Made by a program: the position numbers and the translations under genes | Notes under the pieces: model-generated | The model's database searches: none | Told to the model about the DNA's origin: nothing | Seen by the model: only the letters and a program-made list of their open reading frames with translations | In this document: positions 19,918 through 28,260 of the stretch, piece after piece | Position numbering within the stretch: the first letter of the stretch is position 1 | Layout of the letters: each line of letters begins with the position of its first letter | Source: a virus | Virus record (IMG/VR): IMGVR_UViG_3300010313_000004 | Coordinates: 1 to 34,627 of that record | Length of the DNA stretch: 34,627 bases | Direction: 5' to 3' (one strand)

Positions 19918-19942
19918 GCCCGCCGTCACACGCGGGCTTTTT
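19918..19942 (+). terminator. Second terminator before the holin gene
   Basis: GCCCGC-CGTCACAC-GCGGGC followed by TTTTTATT, 15 bp before the holin ATG. In tandem with 19852-19880. Confidence 0.75.
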
Positions 19943-19956
19943 ATTAAGGTGTGCTT

Positions 19957-20262
19957 ATGGACCCGACTACTGCAGGCGGCGCCTTGGCGGCGAAGTTTGG
20001 CGTGGCGTTCGCTGGGTTTGTGGGCGCCATTCTGTCCTTGAGCTTCCTCAAGGGCCTTACACGCGGCCAGGCCTTCTGCGCTGTGCTGACTGGCTTCTCA
20101 TGTTCGGTGTTCCTCACGCCGCTGCTGGTCGCCTACTTCAGCCTGCCTGCCGATGTTGAATCACGCTATGGAGTGGCCTTTCTTGTGGGGCTGCTGGCGA
20201 TGAACCTGATCCCAGGTGTAAAGGCGGCCCTGGAGCGTTTGCTCGCTGCCCGGAGTGCCTGA
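19957..20262 (+). CDS. Holin-like three-helix membrane protein
   Basis: A 101-aa protein with three predicted membrane helices: about 15-33 (FGVAFAGFVGAILSLSFL), 39-60 (AFCAVLTGFSCSVFLTPLLV) and 72-90 (GVAFLVGLLAMNLIPG), and a short charged C-terminus (KAALERLLAARSA). Size, topology and place as the first late gene fit a phage holin, which permeabilises the inner membrane at lysis. TAAGGTG precedes the ATG at 19957. Confidence 0.75.
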   Translation: MDPTTAGGALAAKFGVAFAGFVGAILSLSFLKGLTRGQAFCAVLTGFSCSVFLTPLLVAYFSLPADVESRYGVAFLVGLLAMNLIPGVKAALERLLAARSA

Positions 20263-20263
20263 T

Positions 20264-20554
20264 ATGTCGACAGTGCTGCTTGGGCTCGATGCCCTGATGG
20301 TTGGCCTGATCCTGCTGGCGTCGCTTGACTACCTGCGCGTGAATCAGTTTCTTGAGCGCCCCTGGCAGTGTGCTGCTTTTTTCATGCTGGCCATTGCCGC
20401 ATTCGGCCTGCTGTTCGAGCGCTTGGGCGGCGTATCGCCATCCGCGTGGGCGGTGCTCTTTCATCTGAGCTTGATCATTTATGCCGCGGTGCACAGGTGC
20501 GAGATATTCGATCGCGACTGGCTGTGGACCGGGGCTGAACGGCGCCGGACATGA
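20264..20554 (+). CDS. Small membrane protein, possible second holin or antiholin
   Basis: A 96-aa protein with two or three hydrophobic helices: about 4-20 (VLLGLDALMVGLILLAS), 36-52 (CAAFFMLAIAAFGLLF) and 61-77 (SAWAVLFHLSLIIYAAV). The C-terminus is charged (RDWLWTGAERRR). It follows the holin-like gene by 1 nt, and paired membrane proteins in a lysis cassette are common. The function is inferred. Confidence 0.6.
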   Translation: MSTVLLGLDALMVGLILLASLDYLRVNQFLERPWQCAAFFMLAIAAFGLLFERLGGVSPSAWAVLFHLSLIIYAAVHRCEIFDRDWLWTGAERRRT

Positions 20555-21264
20555 TCCGCATCGTCGCTGAAGGGGTAGAGCAGGCCAAGGCAGAACTGGC
20601 CCGCTATGAAAAGCAGATTCCGTTTGCCACGGCCCTGGGTCTGACCAGGACTGCCGAGCTCGCCAAGCGCGCCCTTGAGGATGAGATGCGCAGCGTGTTT
20701 GACCGACCAACACGCTGGACCCTCAATAGCCTGAGGCTGTTCCCCGCCAAGAAGGGCAACCTGGTCGCGCGGGTGTGGATGAAGAACGATGCCGAGAAGT
20801 CGACACCACCCACTCGCTGGCTTAACCCTCAGATCGAAGGCGGTAAGCGGCAAGACAAGCGCGCAGAGAGGCTGCTGAGAGATCGCGGCATCCTACCGGA
20901 TGGCAAGTACGTTGTACCCGGGCGGGATGCAAAGTTGAACGCCTACGGCAACCTAAGCCGCGGCCAGATCCAGAAGGTCCTGTCTGGTTTAGGCGCCCAG
21001 TTCGACAAGTACCAGAACAGCACAAACAGCGCGCGCAGCGCCGCGAACAGGCGCGCCTACTTCGTCCTGGGGCGCGGTGACTCGGCTATCGGGATCGCCC
21101 AGCGCACCGGACGGCGCAGCATCAAGATCATCCTGGCTTTCGTTTCTCGCCCCCGCTACTCGCAGCGCCTGGACTTCTATGGGGTTGGCGAGCGGGTGGC
21201 CGCAGAGAACCTTGGTCGTGAAGTCGTCAAGGCTATGCAGCAGGCCCTGGCCACAGCCCGGTGA
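20551..21264 (+). CDS. Hypothetical basic protein between the lysis genes and cos
   Basis: A 237-aa very basic protein. The N-terminal third is helical (VEQAKAELARYEKQIPFATA, then LGLTRTAELAKRALEDEMRS). The middle contains FPAKKGNLVARVWMKNDAEK and the end a beta-helix unit (RSIKIILAFVSRPRYSQRLD). The layout (helical start, central strands, basic body) recalls the minor tail protein Z class, but the similarity is weak. It is not an endolysin: no muramidase, amidase or transglycosylase motif is present. It starts in an ATGA overlap with the previous gene. Confidence 0.5.
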   Translation: MIRIVAEGVEQAKAELARYEKQIPFATALGLTRTAELAKRALEDEMRSVFDRPTRWTLNSLRLFPAKKGNLVARVWMKNDAEKSTPPTRWLNPQIEGGKRQDKRAERLLRDRGILPDGKYVVPGRDAKLNAYGNLSRGQIQKVLSGLGAQFDKYQNSTNSARSAANRRAYFVLGRGDSAIGIAQRTGRRSIKIILAFVSRPRYSQRLDFYGVGERVAAENLGREVVKAMQQALATAR

Positions 21265-21276
21265 CCCCCACCCTTT

Positions 21277-21375
21277 GGGTCCTCCCGAGGGGGTGGGCCA
21301 TTGCGGGTAATTCGAGGCCCGGTTTTTCGCTTCGTATGAACTTTTTCCGGGGTAGGCGCTTCCGGTTCCGGCTGG
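21277..21375 (+). other. Lambda-like cos site (cosQ, cosN, cosB)
   Basis: The segment follows lambda cos closely. GGGTCCT at 21277-21283 matches cosQ (GGGTCCTTTCC). 28 nt after the start of cosQ comes GGGTAATTCGAG (21305-21316), in the place of the lambda cohesive end GGGCGGCGACCT. The next bases, CCCGGTTTTTCGC, TATGAACTTTTTCCGG and GGCGCTTCCGGTTCC, parallel lambda CGCGGGTTTTCGC, TATGAAAATTTTCCGG and the R-site GGCGTTTCCGTTC. The terminase genes start directly after. The exact overhang is inferred from the alignment. Confidence 0.82.
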
Positions 21376-21382
21376 GGTAATC

Positions 21383-21910
21383 ATGGCAACGCAAGTCGAA
21401 GTGGCGCAGCACATTGATCTGAGTGATCGACAGGTGCGCACCCTGGTTGCAGATGGCGTCCTGCCTGCCTCAAAGGGTGCTGGCGGTCTCGATCTTGACG
21501 CCTGCCGTTTGGCGTATATCCGCTATTTGCGCGGGCTCAGCAGCGGCCAGGTGCGGCCGGAAGTACCCATCGAGTTTGGCGCGGTTGATCCGCAGCTTGA
21601 GGCGCGACTGACTCAAGAGCGCTTGAGGCTCACGGCCGCACAGGCCGAAGGGCAGGAACTCAAGAACGAGGTGACCAAGCGCCAGTCGGTGCCGGTCACG
21701 TTTGCCACCTTCGTGCTGTCGCGCCTTGCCGCAGAAATAGGGTCGATCCTAGACACCCTGCCGCTCACATTGAAACGCCGGCACCCTGACCTTGAAGTCA
21801 GGCACATTGAATCGGTACAGCGCGAGCTGGCAAAAGCTCGCAACAGGTCGGCGACCCTGGATGATCGCTTGCCTGGATTATTGAATGAGTATCTCGACGC
21901 CACAGATTGA
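21383..21910 (+). CDS. Terminase small subunit (lambda Nu1 family)
   Basis: A 175-aa DNA-recognition subunit of the packaging motor. The N-terminus is a winged helix (EVAQHIDLSDRQVRTLVADG). The C-terminal half is close to lambda Nu1: LTAAQAEGQELKNEV, FATFVLSRLAAEIGSILDTL, PLTLKRRHPDLEVRHIES and DRLPGLLNEYLDA. It binds cosB beside the cos site upstream of the gene and recruits the large subunit. The length agrees with Nu1 (181 aa). It overlaps the large-subunit gene by 26 bp. Confidence 0.95.
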   Translation: MATQVEVAQHIDLSDRQVRTLVADGVLPASKGAGGLDLDACRLAYIRYLRGLSSGQVRPEVPIEFGAVDPQLEARLTQERLRLTAAQAEGQELKNEVTKRQSVPVTFATFVLSRLAAEIGSILDTLPLTLKRRHPDLEVRHIESVQRELAKARNRSATLDDRLPGLLNEYLDATD

Positions 21911-23825
21911 AGAGCTGGCGGCAGCGGTTCGTCATGGCCTGGTGCCGCTTATGCGGCCCGTGCCACAGACGCCTGTCGAGTGGGCTGATGAAAACTTCTA
22001 TCTGTCCAGTGAATCGAGCTACCAGGAAGGGCGCTGGGAAACGCTGCCGTTTCAGGTGGCCATGCTCAACGCCATGGGCAATGACGAGATCCGCACCGTC
22101 AACGTGATCAAGTCGGCCCGGGTGGGCTACTCCAAGATGCTGATTGCGGTATCGGCCTACCAGATCGAGCACAAGCGCCGGAACATCCTGATCCTGCTGC
22201 CTACCGATGGCGCCGCCAAGCGCTTTATGAAGTCCCAGGTCGAAACCATGATCAGGGACGTGCCCAGCGTTTATGAGCTGGCCCCCTGGTATGGCAAGAA
22301 GCACCGCGACAACACACTGGATACCAAGCGCTTCAGTCACTCAAAGCAGCTCTGGTGCCTGGGCGGTGCGGCGGCGAAGAACTACCGCGAGAAGTCGGTC
22401 GACACCATCATCTATGACGAACTGGCAGCATTTGAGCCGGACGTAGAGAAAGAGGGCTCGCCGACCTTCCTGGGTGACAAGCGGATCGAGGGTTCAACCT
22501 TCCCGAAGTCGATCAGGGGGAGCACGCCCAAGATCAAAGGCACCTGCCAGATCGAGGCCGCTGCCAGCGAATCGCCGCACCTGCTGCGCCTGCATGTGCC
22601 ATGCCCTCACTGCGGTGCCGAGCAGCATCTGGTGTGGGGTGGCAAGGATTGCGCCTACGGCATCAAGTGGGAGCCAAGCGCGCCACAGAACGCCTGGTAC
22701 GAATGCGCGGCCAACCACTGCAAAGTGCAGCAGCACGAAATGCAGGAGCAGCACGCCAAAGGCCGCTGGATATGTGAGCGCACCGGCATCTGGACGCAGG
22801 ACGGCATTGATTTCTTCGACACAGAAGGCCAGCCGATCCCCACCCCGGAGTCGCTGACCTTCCATGTCTGGACGGCCTACAGCCCGTTCACCACTTGGGG
22901 CCGGATTGTCCTCGACTTCTACAAGGCCAAGGACGACTACAGCAAGCTCAAGACCTTCACCAACACCACGCTTGGTGAGACCTGGGAAGAAGACCAGGGC
23001 GAGAAACTCGACTGGGAAGCGCTTTATGGGCGCCGCGAAGTCTGGACGGGCGAAGTGCCACTGCTTGGCGCCGTGCTGACCGGTGGCATCGATACCCAGG
23101 ACGACCGATATGAAGGCCGTGTGTGGGCCTGGGGGCCGGGTGAGGAAGCCTGGCTGGTCCATCGCTTTGTGCTCATGGGTGACCCGGCAAGCGAAGAACT
23201 GCGCCGCAAGGTTGGCGTTGAGCTGCAACGGCAGTTCACCCGCGCCGATGGGCTGGTGATGAAGGTTGACCGCTGGGCCTGGGACTCGGGCGGCCACTAC
23301 ACCGATGAGGTGTACGGCGAGAGCATCCGGCACGGCGTGATGTGGGTCGTGCCCACCAAGGGCGCCAGCGTTTACGGCAAGCCCATCGCCAACATGCCGC
23401 GCACCCGCAACAAGTCAAAGGTCTACCTGACCGAGATCGGCACCGACAACGCCAAAGAGCTGATCTACAGCCGGCTCAAGCTGCAACTGGATACCGCCCG
23501 CTCGCAGATTGCCGAGCCGCAGCCTGGGGTGATCCACCTGCCTGCCAATGATGAGATTTGCGACGAAAGCGAAGTCCGGCAGATGACCGCTGAATCCAAG
23601 GTGGCCAAGTTCGTGAACGGGCGCCGGGTGAACAGATGGGATGCCCGAGGCCGGCGCAACGAAGCACTGGACTGCCTTGTAGGCGCCCTGGCCGCCCTGC
23701 GGATAAGCCAGCAGCGCTTTGGCCTAGACCTTGATCTGCTCGCAGTTGAGCCGAGCACGGGCGGCGATAGCGCAACCGGCACACAAGAACGGCCAAGGGC
23801 CAAATCAAAATACTGGAAGCGATAG
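21885..23825 (+). CDS. Terminase large subunit (lambda gpA family)
   Basis: A 646-aa ATP-driven packaging motor and cos nuclease; lambda gpA has 641 aa. Conserved blocks: VEWADENFYLSSESSYQEGR, WETLPFQVAMLNAMG, the adenine-binding/Walker-like KSARVGYSKM, LAPWYGKKHRDNTLDTKRFS, AKNYREKSVDTIIYDELAAF with the Walker B acidic pair, GSPTFLGDKRIEGS, a CPHC zinc-like motif near 240, and the nuclease segment GGIDTQDDRYEGRVWAWGPG, where the Asp residues bind metal. RNEALDCLVGALAALRIS ends the nuclease domain. Identity with lambda gpA is high throughout, in line with the similar cos site. Confidence 0.97.
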   Translation: MSISTPQIEELAAAVRHGLVPLMRPVPQTPVEWADENFYLSSESSYQEGRWETLPFQVAMLNAMGNDEIRTVNVIKSARVGYSKMLIAVSAYQIEHKRRNILILLPTDGAAKRFMKSQVETMIRDVPSVYELAPWYGKKHRDNTLDTKRFSHSKQLWCLGGAAAKNYREKSVDTIIYDELAAFEPDVEKEGSPTFLGDKRIEGSTFPKSIRGSTPKIKGTCQIEAAASESPHLLRLHVPCPHCGAEQHLVWGGKDCAYGIKWEPSAPQNAWYECAANHCKVQQHEMQEQHAKGRWICERTGIWTQDGIDFFDTEGQPIPTPESLTFHVWTAYSPFTTWGRIVLDFYKAKDDYSKLKTFTNTTLGETWEEDQGEKLDWEALYGRREVWTGEVPLLGAVLTGGIDTQDDRYEGRVWAWGPGEEAWLVHRFVLMGDPASEELRRKVGVELQRQFTRADGLVMKVDRWAWDSGGHYTDEVYGESIRHGVMWVVPTKGASVYGKPIANMPRTRNKSKVYLTEIGTDNAKELIYSRLKLQLDTARSQIAEPQPGVIHLPANDEICDESEVRQMTAESKVAKFVNGRRVNRWDARGRRNEALDCLVGALAALRISQQRFGLDLDLLAVEPSTGGDSATGTQERPRAKSKYWKR

Positions 23826-23827
23826 CA

Positions 23828-24031
23828 ATGGCCTACACCCACGAACAGTACCAGGCCCTGAAAGAGGCCATCGCGGGCGGGGAACTGGCCGTGCGCTATG
23901 CAGACCGCAGCGTGACCTACCGCAGCGTTGCAGAAATGCTGCAGATCCTGCGGCTGATGGAAAGCGAACTCGGCATCAACGCAGACGCCAACCGTGGCCG
24001 GCGCCTCACCTCCTTCTCCAAAGGCTACTGA
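23828..24031 (+). CDS. gpW-like head-tail joining protein
   Basis: A 67-aa protein of gpW type (lambda gpW, 68 aa): YTHEQYQALKEAIAGGELAV, then YADRSVTYRSVAEMLQILRL and ESELGINADANRGRRLTSF. gpW forms a ring below the portal that closes the filled head and allows tail attachment. Its place between terminase and portal is as in lambda. It starts 2 nt after the terminase stop. Confidence 0.9.
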   Translation: MAYTHEQYQALKEAIAGGELAVRYADRSVTYRSVAEMLQILRLMESELGINADANRGRRLTSFSKGY

Positions 24032-24032
24032 C

Positions 24033-25553
24033 ATGCGAGTGATTGACACCCTGTTTCCCGGCTTCGCCGCGAAACGCGCCCAGGCTCGCGTCGAGAAAAT
24101 CAAGGCCGACCTGATGCACGCGGCGCTGTCGCGCAGATTCGAAGGCGCCGCCGGCGGCCGCCGTAACGATGGCTGGCGCGCAGCCGGCGCTGACGCCAAC
24201 GCCGAGAACGCCCCCGCGCTCTCTGTACTGCGCAATCGCGCCCGCGACCTGCGCCGCAATAACCCATACGCTGAGCGGGCCATCGCCGGCATTGCCGACA
24301 ACGTAGTGGGCGCCGGCATCGTGCCGCGCCCCATGGCCGCGAAAGATCGCAGCAACAAGCGCTTGGGTAGCCTGTGGGCTGACTGGGCAGAGACCCTGCT
24401 GTGCGATACCGATGGCCTGGAGAACTTCTACGGCCTGCAGCACAAGATCATGGAGTGCGTGGCTGAAAGCGGTGAGTGCCTGGTTCGCCGCCGCCGCCGC
24501 TACAGCTCGGACGGCCTGCCCGTGCCGCTGCAACTCCAGGTGCTGGAGCCTGACTTTCTGGACGACGCCAAGACCGGCGCCACTGGACAAAACCAGATCA
24601 TCCAGGGCGTGGAGTTCGACGCCCTTGGCAAGCGCGTAGCCTACTGGCTGTTCGATGAGCACCCCGGCTCAAGCAGTTCGATGCGCAGTATCGACTCGCG
24701 CCGCATCCCGGCAGATGACGTGATCCACATCTTCCTGCCCAAGCGGGCTGGCCAGGCTCGCGGCTACACCTGGTTCGCGCCCGTCATGCAGCGCCTGAAG
24801 AACTTCGACGAGATGGAAGATGCCGTGATGGAGCAGGCCAAGATTGCCGCCTGCTTTGCTGCATTCATCACGCAGGATGGCAGCGGCGGCACCGCCAGCA
24901 AGCGCCCACCGCTCATTGAGCGCATTGAGCCCGGCATCATCCAAGAGCTGGCCATGGGGGAGAGCGTCAGCTTTGCTGCGCCGCCAACCTTCAACGGCTA
25001 CCAGCCGTACAGCTGGCAGTCGCTTCATGCCATCGCGGTCGGCCTCGGCCTGCCCTATGAACTGCTGGTGGGCGACCTCAAGGGCGTCAACTTCTCCAGC
25101 GGCCGCATGGGCTGGCTGCACTTTGCCAGGCGCGTGGATGTATGGCAGTGGCGCATGCTCATTCCGCAGCTCTGTGAGCGCGTATGGCAGTGGTTTATGG
25201 AGGCCCAGGCACTGCTGCCGGGCGGCGAACTGGCCGAGGTAAAAGCCGAGTGGGTGCCGCCGCGCCGTGAAATGGTCGACCCCAAGGCCGAAACCGACAA
25301 CGTGAAAGAGCGCCTGCGTCAGGGGCTGCTGACCTGGCCCAACGCCCTGCGCGAGCTGGGCATCACCAACCCGCAAGAGCATGCCGAGGAAATCGCCAAG
25401 GCCAACGCCCTGTTTGACCAGCTCGGCCTGGTGCTGGATTGCGACCCCCGCAAAACCACCGGGGCAGGCCTTAGCCGCGACCCTACCAGCGGCCAGGGCA
25501 ATGCCGCCCAACCAGAGAGCCAGGAAGATGACGACACTCAACCAGACACTTGA
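24033..25553 (+). CDS. Portal protein (lambda gpB family)
   Basis: A 506-aa portal forming the dodecameric DNA channel of the head. It shows the lambda-family portal features: NRARDLRRNNPYAERAIAGI, then ADNVVGAGIVPRP, the core ESGECLVRRRRRYS, FLPKRAGQARGYTWFAPVMQ, and VGLGLPYELLVGDLKGVNFS with SSGRMGWLHFARRVD. The C-terminal ~40 residues are variable and acidic. The ATG at 24033 lies 1 nt after the gpW stop; an in-frame start at 23994 falls inside gpW. Its end overlaps the protease-capsid gene by 26 bp. Confidence 0.95.
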   Translation: MRVIDTLFPGFAAKRAQARVEKIKADLMHAALSRRFEGAAGGRRNDGWRAAGADANAENAPALSVLRNRARDLRRNNPYAERAIAGIADNVVGAGIVPRPMAAKDRSNKRLGSLWADWAETLLCDTDGLENFYGLQHKIMECVAESGECLVRRRRRYSSDGLPVPLQLQVLEPDFLDDAKTGATGQNQIIQGVEFDALGKRVAYWLFDEHPGSSSSMRSIDSRRIPADDVIHIFLPKRAGQARGYTWFAPVMQRLKNFDEMEDAVMEQAKIAACFAAFITQDGSGGTASKRPPLIERIEPGIIQELAMGESVSFAAPPTFNGYQPYSWQSLHAIAVGLGLPYELLVGDLKGVNFSSGRMGWLHFARRVDVWQWRMLIPQLCERVWQWFMEAQALLPGGELAEVKAEWVPPRREMVDPKAETDNVKERLRQGLLTWPNALRELGITNPQEHAEEIAKANALFDQLGLVLDCDPRKTTGAGLSRDPTSGQGNAAQPESQEDDDTQPDT

Positions 25554-27519
25554 TACGCCCTTGCAGTGCATGCGCGCCGCCGTGCGCCCAGGCACCGTCA
25601 ACATTGAAGACCGAACCGTAGAAATCACCTGGACCACCGGAGCACGCGGCAAGCGTTACTCCTGGTCGATTGGTGAGTACCAGGAAGAACTGGACGTAGC
25701 TGAAACCGCCATCCGGCTGGAGCGCCTCAACAACGGCGCGCCCTTCCTGAACACCCACAGCCAGTGGGATCTGGAAGACGTGATCGGCGTGGTTGAGCGC
25801 GCCTGGATCGAGGGCGGCGAAGGTCGCGCACTCATCCGCTTTAGCCAGCGCCCAGAGGTTGAACCCATCTTCAAGGATGTGAAGGACGGCATCCTGCGCA
25901 ACATCAGCGTGGGCTACATCGTGCATCGCTATGTCCTGGTCGAAGACGGCGAAGACACCACCCCGATCTACCGCGCCACAGACTGGGAACCCACCGAGCT
26001 GTCGCTGGTGCCAATCGGCTTTGACGATGGCGCCAAAGTGCGCAGCGCCCAGGCCCCTGCCGACTACCAGGGCCAACGCTTCCAGACCATTTTCGAAACT
26101 CGCCAGGCACAAGAGCCTGATGAGCAACCGGCCGCCGTGGCCACCACCCAAGAGGAAACACCCATGACCGAAGAAGAAAAGCGCGCGGCCGAGGATAATA
26201 TCCGCCGTGAGGCCCAGGATGCAGAGCGCAAGCGCTGCCTGAACATTCGCCAAATGGCCAAAAAGGTCGGCATTGATGAGGCCTTCGCAGAAGACCTGAT
26301 CGAGCGCGGCGTATCCACGCAGGACGCCAGCACTGCCATGATCGACAAGCTGGCCGAAGCCCACGCTGCCGCCCAGCCCACCACCCGCAGCGCCCAGCCT
26401 ACTCGCGTGACCAGCGACGTGGACCAGGCGGTAGTCACTGCCAAGCGCAACGGCATGCTGAACGCACTCCTGCACCGCTGTGACCCCAGCGTCAAGCTGG
26501 AAGAAAGCGGCCGCGAGTTCCGTGGCATGCGCCTGATCGACATGGCCCGCGAAAGCGTAGAGCTTGCCGGTGGCGCTGTGCGCGGCATGACCCCGCAAGA
26601 GGTCGCCCGCGCCGCCCTGGGTTGTGACCGCCAGGCCTTCCGCGCTGCCGGTATGCACACCACCAGCGACTTCCCCCTGCTGCTGGGCAGCACCGTCAAC
26701 CGCACCCTGCGCGCAGGCTATGAACTGGCCCCGCAAACCTGGCGCCCGCTGGGCCGTCAGACCACCGTGCCTGACTTCCGTGAAGTGACCCGCGTCGCCC
26801 TTGGCGATATCTCCGCACTGGAGAAGGTCAACGAACACGGCGAGTACAAGTACGGCACCATGGGTGAGGAAGGCGCCCCGATCAAGGTCGCCAAGTTCGG
26901 CAAGATCATCGCCATCACCTGGGAAAGCATCGTCAACGACGATCTGGCCGCGCTCACCCGCGTACCTCAAGCCCTGGGCGCAGCTGCGGCGCAGACCGAA
27001 TCCGATCTGGTATGGGATCTGCTGCTCACCAACCCCAACTTTGTGGACGGCAAAGCGGTGTTCCACGCCGACCACGGCAACCTGGCCGCCGCTGCCGGCG
27101 CCATCAATACCACCACCCTGGGCGCCGCCCGCGCCGCGATGCGCAAGCAGAAGTCCAAGGCGGGGCATTACCTCAACCTCGGCCCGCAGTTCCTGGTGGT
27201 TGGCCCGGACAAAGAGTTGGAGGCCTTCCAGTTCACCAGCTCCAACTATGTGCCGGCCAAGAACGCCGACATCAACGACAGCCGCAACACCTCGCTGGGC
27301 GTGATCGTTGATGCCCGCATCACTGGCAACCAGTGGTACCTCTATGCCGCCCCGGGCATGGTCGACACTTTCGAATATGCCTACCTGGAAGGGGAGCAGG
27401 GCGTATTCACCGAGACCCGCGAGGGCTTCGAAGTGGATGGCATGGAGATCAAGGCCCGCCTGGTGTTCGGTGCCGCCTGGATCGACTACCGCGGCGTCTA
27501 CAAAAACGCCGGGGCTTAA
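25528..27519 (+). CDS. Prohead protease fused to major capsid protein
   Basis: A 663-aa fusion. Residues about 15-185 resemble the HK97/caudovirus prohead protease: RLNNGAPFLNTHSQWDLEDV with probable catalytic H77, then DGILRNISVGY with S127, and TDWEPTELSLVPIGFD. A charged helical region (about 213-310, EEEKRAAEDNIRREAQDAER) resembles a scaffold delta-domain. Residues about 340-663 are the major capsid protein of Mu/HK97 fold: DFPLLLGSTVNRTLRAGYEL, RVALGDISALEKVNEHGEYK, ITWESIVNDDLAALTRVPQA and FHADHGNLA. The start at 25528 has CAGGAAG upstream. An internal ATG at 26164 could give a separate 451-aa scaffold-capsid chain. Confidence 0.92.
   Translation: MTTLNQTLDTPLQCMRAAVRPGTVNIEDRTVEITWTTGARGKRYSWSIGEYQEELDVAETAIRLERLNNGAPFLNTHSQWDLEDVIGVVERAWIEGGEGRALIRFSQRPEVEPIFKDVKDGILRNISVGYIVHRYVLVEDGEDTTPIYRATDWEPTELSLVPIGFDDGAKVRSAQAPADYQGQRFQTIFETRQAQEPDEQPAAVATTQEETPMTEEEKRAAEDNIRREAQDAERKRCLNIRQMAKKVGIDEAFAEDLIERGVSTQDASTAMIDKLAEAHAAAQPTTRSAQPTRVTSDVDQAVVTAKRNGMLNALLHRCDPSVKLEESGREFRGMRLIDMARESVELAGGAVRGMTPQEVARAALGCDRQAFRAAGMHTTSDFPLLLGSTVNRTLRAGYELAPQTWRPLGRQTTVPDFREVTRVALGDISALEKVNEHGEYKYGTMGEEGAPIKVAKFGKIIAITWESIVNDDLAALTRVPQALGAAAAQTESDLVWDLLLTNPNFVDGKAVFHADHGNLAAAAGAINTTTLGAARAAMRKQKSKAGHYLNLGPQFLVVGPDKELEAFQFTSSNYVPAKNADINDSRNTSLGVIVDARITGNQWYLYAAPGMVDTFEYAYLEGEQGVFTETREGFEVDGMEIKARLVFGAAWIDYRGVYKNAGA
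26152..26166 (+). promoter_or_regulatory. Internal ribosome-binding site and in-frame start in the capsid fusion
   Basis: GAGGAAACACCC followed by ATG at 26164, in frame with 25528 (212 codons downstream). It falls at the junction between the protease and the delta/capsid part, the same logic as the nested Nu3 start inside lambda gene C. Confidence 0.6.
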
Positions 27520-27536
27520 CGCCACAACAATCGACT

Positions 27537-27558
27537 AAGGGCGCCTGATGGCGCCCTT
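27537..27558 (+). terminator. Terminator-like hairpin after the capsid gene
   Basis: A 9-bp perfect stem, AAGGGCGCC-TGAT-GGCGCCCTT, followed by GTCGTTTC. The U-run is poor, so it may only attenuate or stabilise the abundant capsid mRNA. Confidence 0.5.
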
Positions 27559-27591
27559 GTCGTTTCTGCATCCAAATTCGAGGAATACCCC

Positions 27592-27942
27592 ATGAAAAAC
27601 TTCGTTCAACAGGGCGACATGATCACCATGATCGCCGCCGGCGCCATCGCCTCTGGCGAATTGGTACGTGAAGGCAGTCTGATTGGCGTTGCAGCCACTG
27701 ACGCCGCGATTGGCGAGGCCTTCGAGGCCAAGACCACTGGCGTGTTTGACCTGCCGAAAACCAGCGCCCAGGCCTGGACTGTAGGCCAGCCGGTTTACAT
27801 GATCAGCGGCAGCGGTCTGCTCACCAATGTGCCCGGTACCGGTAACTACCTGGCTGGCGTGGCAGTGGCTGTGGCCGCCAACCCGTCTGCAACTGGTCGC
27901 GTGCGCCTCAACGGCTCGCTTGGCCACCCGGTAACCGCCTAA
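27592..27942 (+). CDS. Capsid decoration protein (DUF2190 type)
   Basis: A 116-aa protein of DUF2190 type: MKNFVQQGDMITMIAAGAIA, SGELVREGSLIGVA, FDLPKTSAQAWTVGQPVYMI and a C-terminal YLAGVAVAVAANPSATGRVR. Members are capsid cement or decoration proteins that bind the outside of the mature head; they take the place of lambda gpD. It follows the capsid gene. AGGAATACCCC precedes the ATG. Confidence 0.88.
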   Translation: MKNFVQQGDMITMIAAGAIASGELVREGSLIGVAATDAAIGEAFEAKTTGVFDLPKTSAQAWTVGQPVYMISGSGLLTNVPGTGNYLAGVAVAVAANPSATGRVRLNGSLGHPVTA

Positions 27943-27945
27943 GCC

Positions 27946-28260
27946 ATGGCCTGGGCAGCAATGCGTGACCGCATGCACCAGCGCGTGGTGGGTCGCCTGA
28001 ACGATGGCAGCGCCCAGTACCAGCCGCAGGCTGGCGCTGTACTTGCCGGCATTGAGGTGATCGTTGATCACAACCTGATGCAGAACGGGCCGGAGGGTGT
28101 CTTCCGCAGCAATGCGGTGGGCATCAGCTGGCGCAAAGCGCAACTGCCCAAGGCCGAGCGCGGCGGCGTTTTCCTCCATTGCGGCGTGAGCTATGTGGTG
28201 GAAGAAATCATCGCCGATGACGGCCACATGATCACCGCCGCCTGCATGGTGAGCCCATGA
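27946..28260 (+). CDS. Head-tail connector protein (lambda FII-like)
   Basis: A 104-aa protein with a beta-rich fold: GAVLAGIEVIVDHNLMQNGP, GVFRSNAVGISWRKAQLPKA and FLHCGVSYVVEEIIADDGHM. The pattern 'GVxVxGxxYxVxEIxxDDGxM' fits head-tail joining proteins of the FII/phage_attach class. It starts 3 nt after the decoration gene stop and overlaps the next gene by ATGA. Confidence 0.72.
   Translation: MAWAAMRDRMHQRVVGRLNDGSAQYQPQAGAVLAGIEVIVDHNLMQNGPEGVFRSNAVGISWRKAQLPKAERGGVFLHCGVSYVVEEIIADDGHMITAACMVSP

Noticed and set aside
25483-27525. Long 680-codon open frame opposite the protease-capsid gene
   Set aside because: A GC-rich antisense shadow; the plus strand carries the recognisable protease and capsid.
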